7,506 nucleotides of DNA from an uncultured Granulicatella sp. (GTDB taxonomy: Bacteria > Bacillota > Bacilli > Lactobacillales > Aerococcaceae). Shown here one piece after another: positions 6,201-7,506 of this stretch (the first letter of the stretch is position 1; each line of letters starts with the position of its first letter). The DNA is taken from the NCBI GenBank assembly GCA_938017885.1, contig CALIJD010000003.1:1-7506 (forward strand), written 5' to 3'. The notes under the pieces are model-generated. The model had not been told where the DNA came from, ran no database searches, and saw nothing but the letters and a program-made list of their open reading frames with translations. A program made the position numbers and the translations under genes.

Positions 6201-7506
6201 TGGTCGTTGGAAGTCCAGGATATGGGAAATCTACCTTTATCCAAAATGCATTGATTGATGTAATGCGTAAAACAACGCCAGAACAATCGCATATCTATTT
6301 ATATGACTTTGGAACGAGTGGATTAATTTCTTTAGTAGATTTTCCACATGTGGCGGACTACTTTACAGCAGATGATAATGAGAAAGTGATGAAGTCATTA
6401 CGTCGACTTCAAAAAGAAGTGAAGGTACGAAAGGCAGCTCTTAGTGAGGCGCGCTCAAGTAATATGCAACAATACAACAGAGACGCTGTAACACCATTCC
6501 CTTCACTATTTATTGCAATCGATAGTTTTGATGGAGTGAATGATGCTACTTTCAGCGAAGCCTTTAACGAAACCGTTAATATTCTAGCACGTGAGGGGGC
6601 CTCTCTAGGAGTCTACCTCATCACAACGATGTCTCGTTTCAATGCTATGCGTGTACAATTACAAGCAAACTTTAAAACAAAAATTGCGCTCTACTTATTC
6701 GAACAGAGCGATGTTACAAGTATTGTTGGCCGTACAGACCAAGTGCTTTTGGATATCCGTGGTCGCGGATTAATGAAGCAAGATACAGTTGTTTCATTCC
6801 AAGTGTGTGTGCCGTATGCTGTGGAAGATAATTCATTCTTGATTCAGCAAGTGAAAGCAGAAGCGCAAGAAATGTCTCGTTATTGGACAGGTGCATTACC
6901 ACAACCAATTCCGATGTTGCCAGAAGTGGTGACACCAGAAATGGTGGAAGCTCAAGTAGACCGTTCGAAACGAAACCATCAAGTATTACTCGGGTTAACG
7001 AGAGAAATGGTCGAAGTGGCTGCGTTTACATTAGATAAAGCCATCTCGTTAGTCAGTGATAATGTTCGAAGTGTTACTCAGTTCTACAAAGTATTAGCTT
7101 ACCAGTTGCAACAATATACGACTCCTGTTCAAGTTGTGATTGTGGATCCATTAGGATTAGTGCCATTAGATCAATTTAAGGAAGCCCATCGTTTCAGCGA
7201 TACACTGAGCGTTAAAGAAGGAATGAATATCATCTTAGACAACTTGAAGGAACGGATGACGCAACCTGGTGAATATACTCAATCACTCATTATCATTCCG
7301 GAGATCCAAATCCTTGGACAAAGTCTCAACATTACAGAAAATCAGTTCAAAGAGCTTTTGTTAGAAGGACCTAAGTATGGCATTACGCCAGTATTTGTGG
7401 GGAACTATAAAGACTTAATGACGAATTACTCAACGCTTGTAACCTTACACAGACAATTGACAACGCAGGTGTTCATGGGAATGCGTATCAGCGACCAAGA
7501 ATATGT
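3221..7506 (+). CDS. essC: EssC, FtsK/SpoIIIE-type motor ATPase of the type VII secretion system, 3'-truncated by the window edge
   Basis: EssC is the membrane-bound ATPase that powers T7SSb and recognises its substrates. I translated the frame from 3221 to the window end without meeting a stop: 1,428 codons plus two bases. Full-length homologues have about 1,480-1,500 residues, so about 50-80 are probably missing. Order: two N-terminal FHA-like domains (about 1-85 and 88-155); two membrane spans (215-235 and 240-261, the latter Met-rich); a charged linker helix (263-310); then three ATPase domains. D1 has Walker A GTTGSGKS (655-662), DYKGGGM (687-693), Walker B LFLISDE (760-766) and ATQKPSG (798-804). 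D2 has Walker A GSPGYGKS (997-1004) and a Walker-B-like LFIAIDSFD ending at 1104, where the usual second acidic residue is Ser1102. D3 (about 1240 onward) has no P-loop; SDNVRSVTQ (1279-1287) occupies that place, with VVIVDP (1305-1310) as the B-strand remnant. The start is fixed by a GGAGGAG site. Bacterial FtsK/SpoIIIE translocases are excluded by the FHA domains, the three tandem ATPase modules and the ess neighbours. Confidence 0.97.
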   Translation, partial: MICLIKLKDTIYDISQERPYRVGAFMNDDIVIKNPYADKLTVKNGLVTYNHETYSYGKHAISLSDDIHAELFVFEYTLQTLMTNVPITIGPEAIHTVRIEESDELLIRQIPTGYEVVTSKPIFLNGQKVNASIQMSEGDSVFSSSGYLVKMDGQRALIASIHPIESELIQLDFEENGEDKFSDFHRSPRFILREPDDVVSILAPPTEDHMQKQSLLKLIIMPLAMIGLTVATHFLTGNGGMMIMMMGMSVITLITSVHSFFSDKKQNKRLKAKKMENYKAYLNEKYKELYDLSKEQEEALNYHYPSMEQVMEMAKNTDRRLYEKTPHHFDFLTYRLGTGRIIPSFKIDYKKSELTEYNEAISEQVTELVAHYQFLENLPITNDLLSAPTGYIGSRRTVIEQVQQAMMQLATFHSYHDVQFVPVFREEELPLWEWSRWLPHMKLQQFNCRSFVYHQRSRDQLLTSLYQMIKERKQAAEQAGSNKQLTFTPHYVFVITDLSLMLDHNIMEFINEDLSHLGISYLFVEDVIESLPEHVKTVVDFKGNRQGTLRLHNGEYMDKPFVTFEKLSTEAKEQFARDLAQVTHVQTLRNAIPDSVTFLEMYGVDSVEALDMNHRWATNDTYQTMAVPLGLRGRDELLMLNLHEKAHGPHGLMAGTTGSGKSETLQSYIASLAVNFHPYEVAFLLIDYKGGGMANLFADLPHLVGAITNLDVAQANRALVSIQAELKKRQRLFAEYDVNHIHQYMKLFKEGVATEPMPHLFLISDEFAELKTNQPDFMKELVSAARIGRSLGIHLILATQKPSGVVDDQIWSNSKFKIALKVQDVADSREIIKTPDAAEITQTGRGYLQVGNNEIYELFQSAWSGADYEPEAVRSTHRDTTVYAIKDNGQYEAINKDLSGLDDSGNQKRLPTQLDAVVQEAKRVFESLHLPKVASPWLPPLKERIAAEDIQDIQFKHYWGENKHPDFLLGYQDIPEQQAQLPLTVDFNDCGHILVVGSPGYGKSTFIQNALIDVMRKTTPEQSHIYLYDFGTSGLISLVDFPHVADYFTADDNEKVMKSLRRLQKEVKVRKAALSEARSSNMQQYNRDAVTPFPSLFIAIDSFDGVNDATFSEAFNETVNILAREGASLGVYLITTMSRFNAMRVQLQANFKTKIALYLFEQSDVTSIVGRTDQVLLDIRGRGLMKQDTVVSFQVCVPYAVEDNSFLIQQVKAEAQEMSRYWTGALPQPIPMLPEVVTPEMVEAQVDRSKRNHQVLLGLTREMVEVAAFTLDKAISLVSDNVRSVTQFYKVLAYQLQQYTTPVQVVIVDPLGLVPLDQFKEAHRFSDTLSVKEGMNIILDNLKERMTQPGEYTQSLIIIPEIQILGQSLNITENQFKELLLEGPKYGITPVFVGNYKDLMTNYSTLVTLHRQLTTQVFMGMRISDQEY

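Noticed and set aside
6714..6935. Reverse-strand open frame of 73 codons inside essC
   Set aside because: It is antisense to EssC D2 with no recognisable features; a shadow of the forward gene.

Overview
This window holds most of the core operon of a type VII secretion system of the Bacillota kind (T7SSb, also called the Ess or Yuk system). Five genes lie head to tail on the + strand in the classical order esaA (3' part only), essA, esaB, essB, essC (5' part, about 1,428 codons). The DNA is AT-rich (by eye roughly 38-40% GC). Shine-Dalgarno sites are strong in front of essA and essC. The gene set and order are those of Staphylococcus, Listeria, Bacillus and streptococcal ess loci. This points to a low-GC Gram-positive of the class Bacilli, plausibly one of the Lactobacillales, but I cannot name a genus from the sequence.

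Layout: 1-1355 is the C-terminal part of EsaA (coiled-coil ectodomain, then five membrane spans). 1359-1820 is EssA, a small membrane protein. 1813-2067 is EsaB, a ubiquitin-like cytoplasmic protein whose start overlaps the end of essA by 8 bases. 2085-3206 is EssB, with a pseudokinase-like cytoplasmic domain, one membrane span and an outer domain, and it starts with TTG. 3221 to the window end is EssC, the FtsK/SpoIIIE-type motor ATPase, still open at the right edge. Gaps between genes are 3, -8, 17 and 14 bases. There is no room for internal promoters or terminators, and the genes are almost certainly co-transcribed and partly translationally coupled.

How they work together (family knowledge): EsaA, EssA, EssB and EssC form the membrane-embedded secretion machine, EsaB is a small cytoplasmic accessory or regulatory factor, and EssC ATPase domains recognise and drive export of WXG100 (EsxA-like) and LXG-type substrates. 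The substrates are not in the window. EsxA is usually encoded just upstream of esaA, and effectors with immunity genes usually lie downstream of essC, so both are probably just outside the edges.

I did not find a new type of system here. The points worth a second look are details of a known machine: a short EssB with a TTG start, a third EssC ATPase domain with no P-loop and a second one with an atypical Walker B, N-terminal FHA domains without the usual phosphothreonine-binding residues, and the fact that the substrate-specifying end of EssC and the effector region lie just past the right edge. There are no non-coding stretches longer than about 17 bases, and I saw no RNA genes, insertion sequences or CRISPR arrays.
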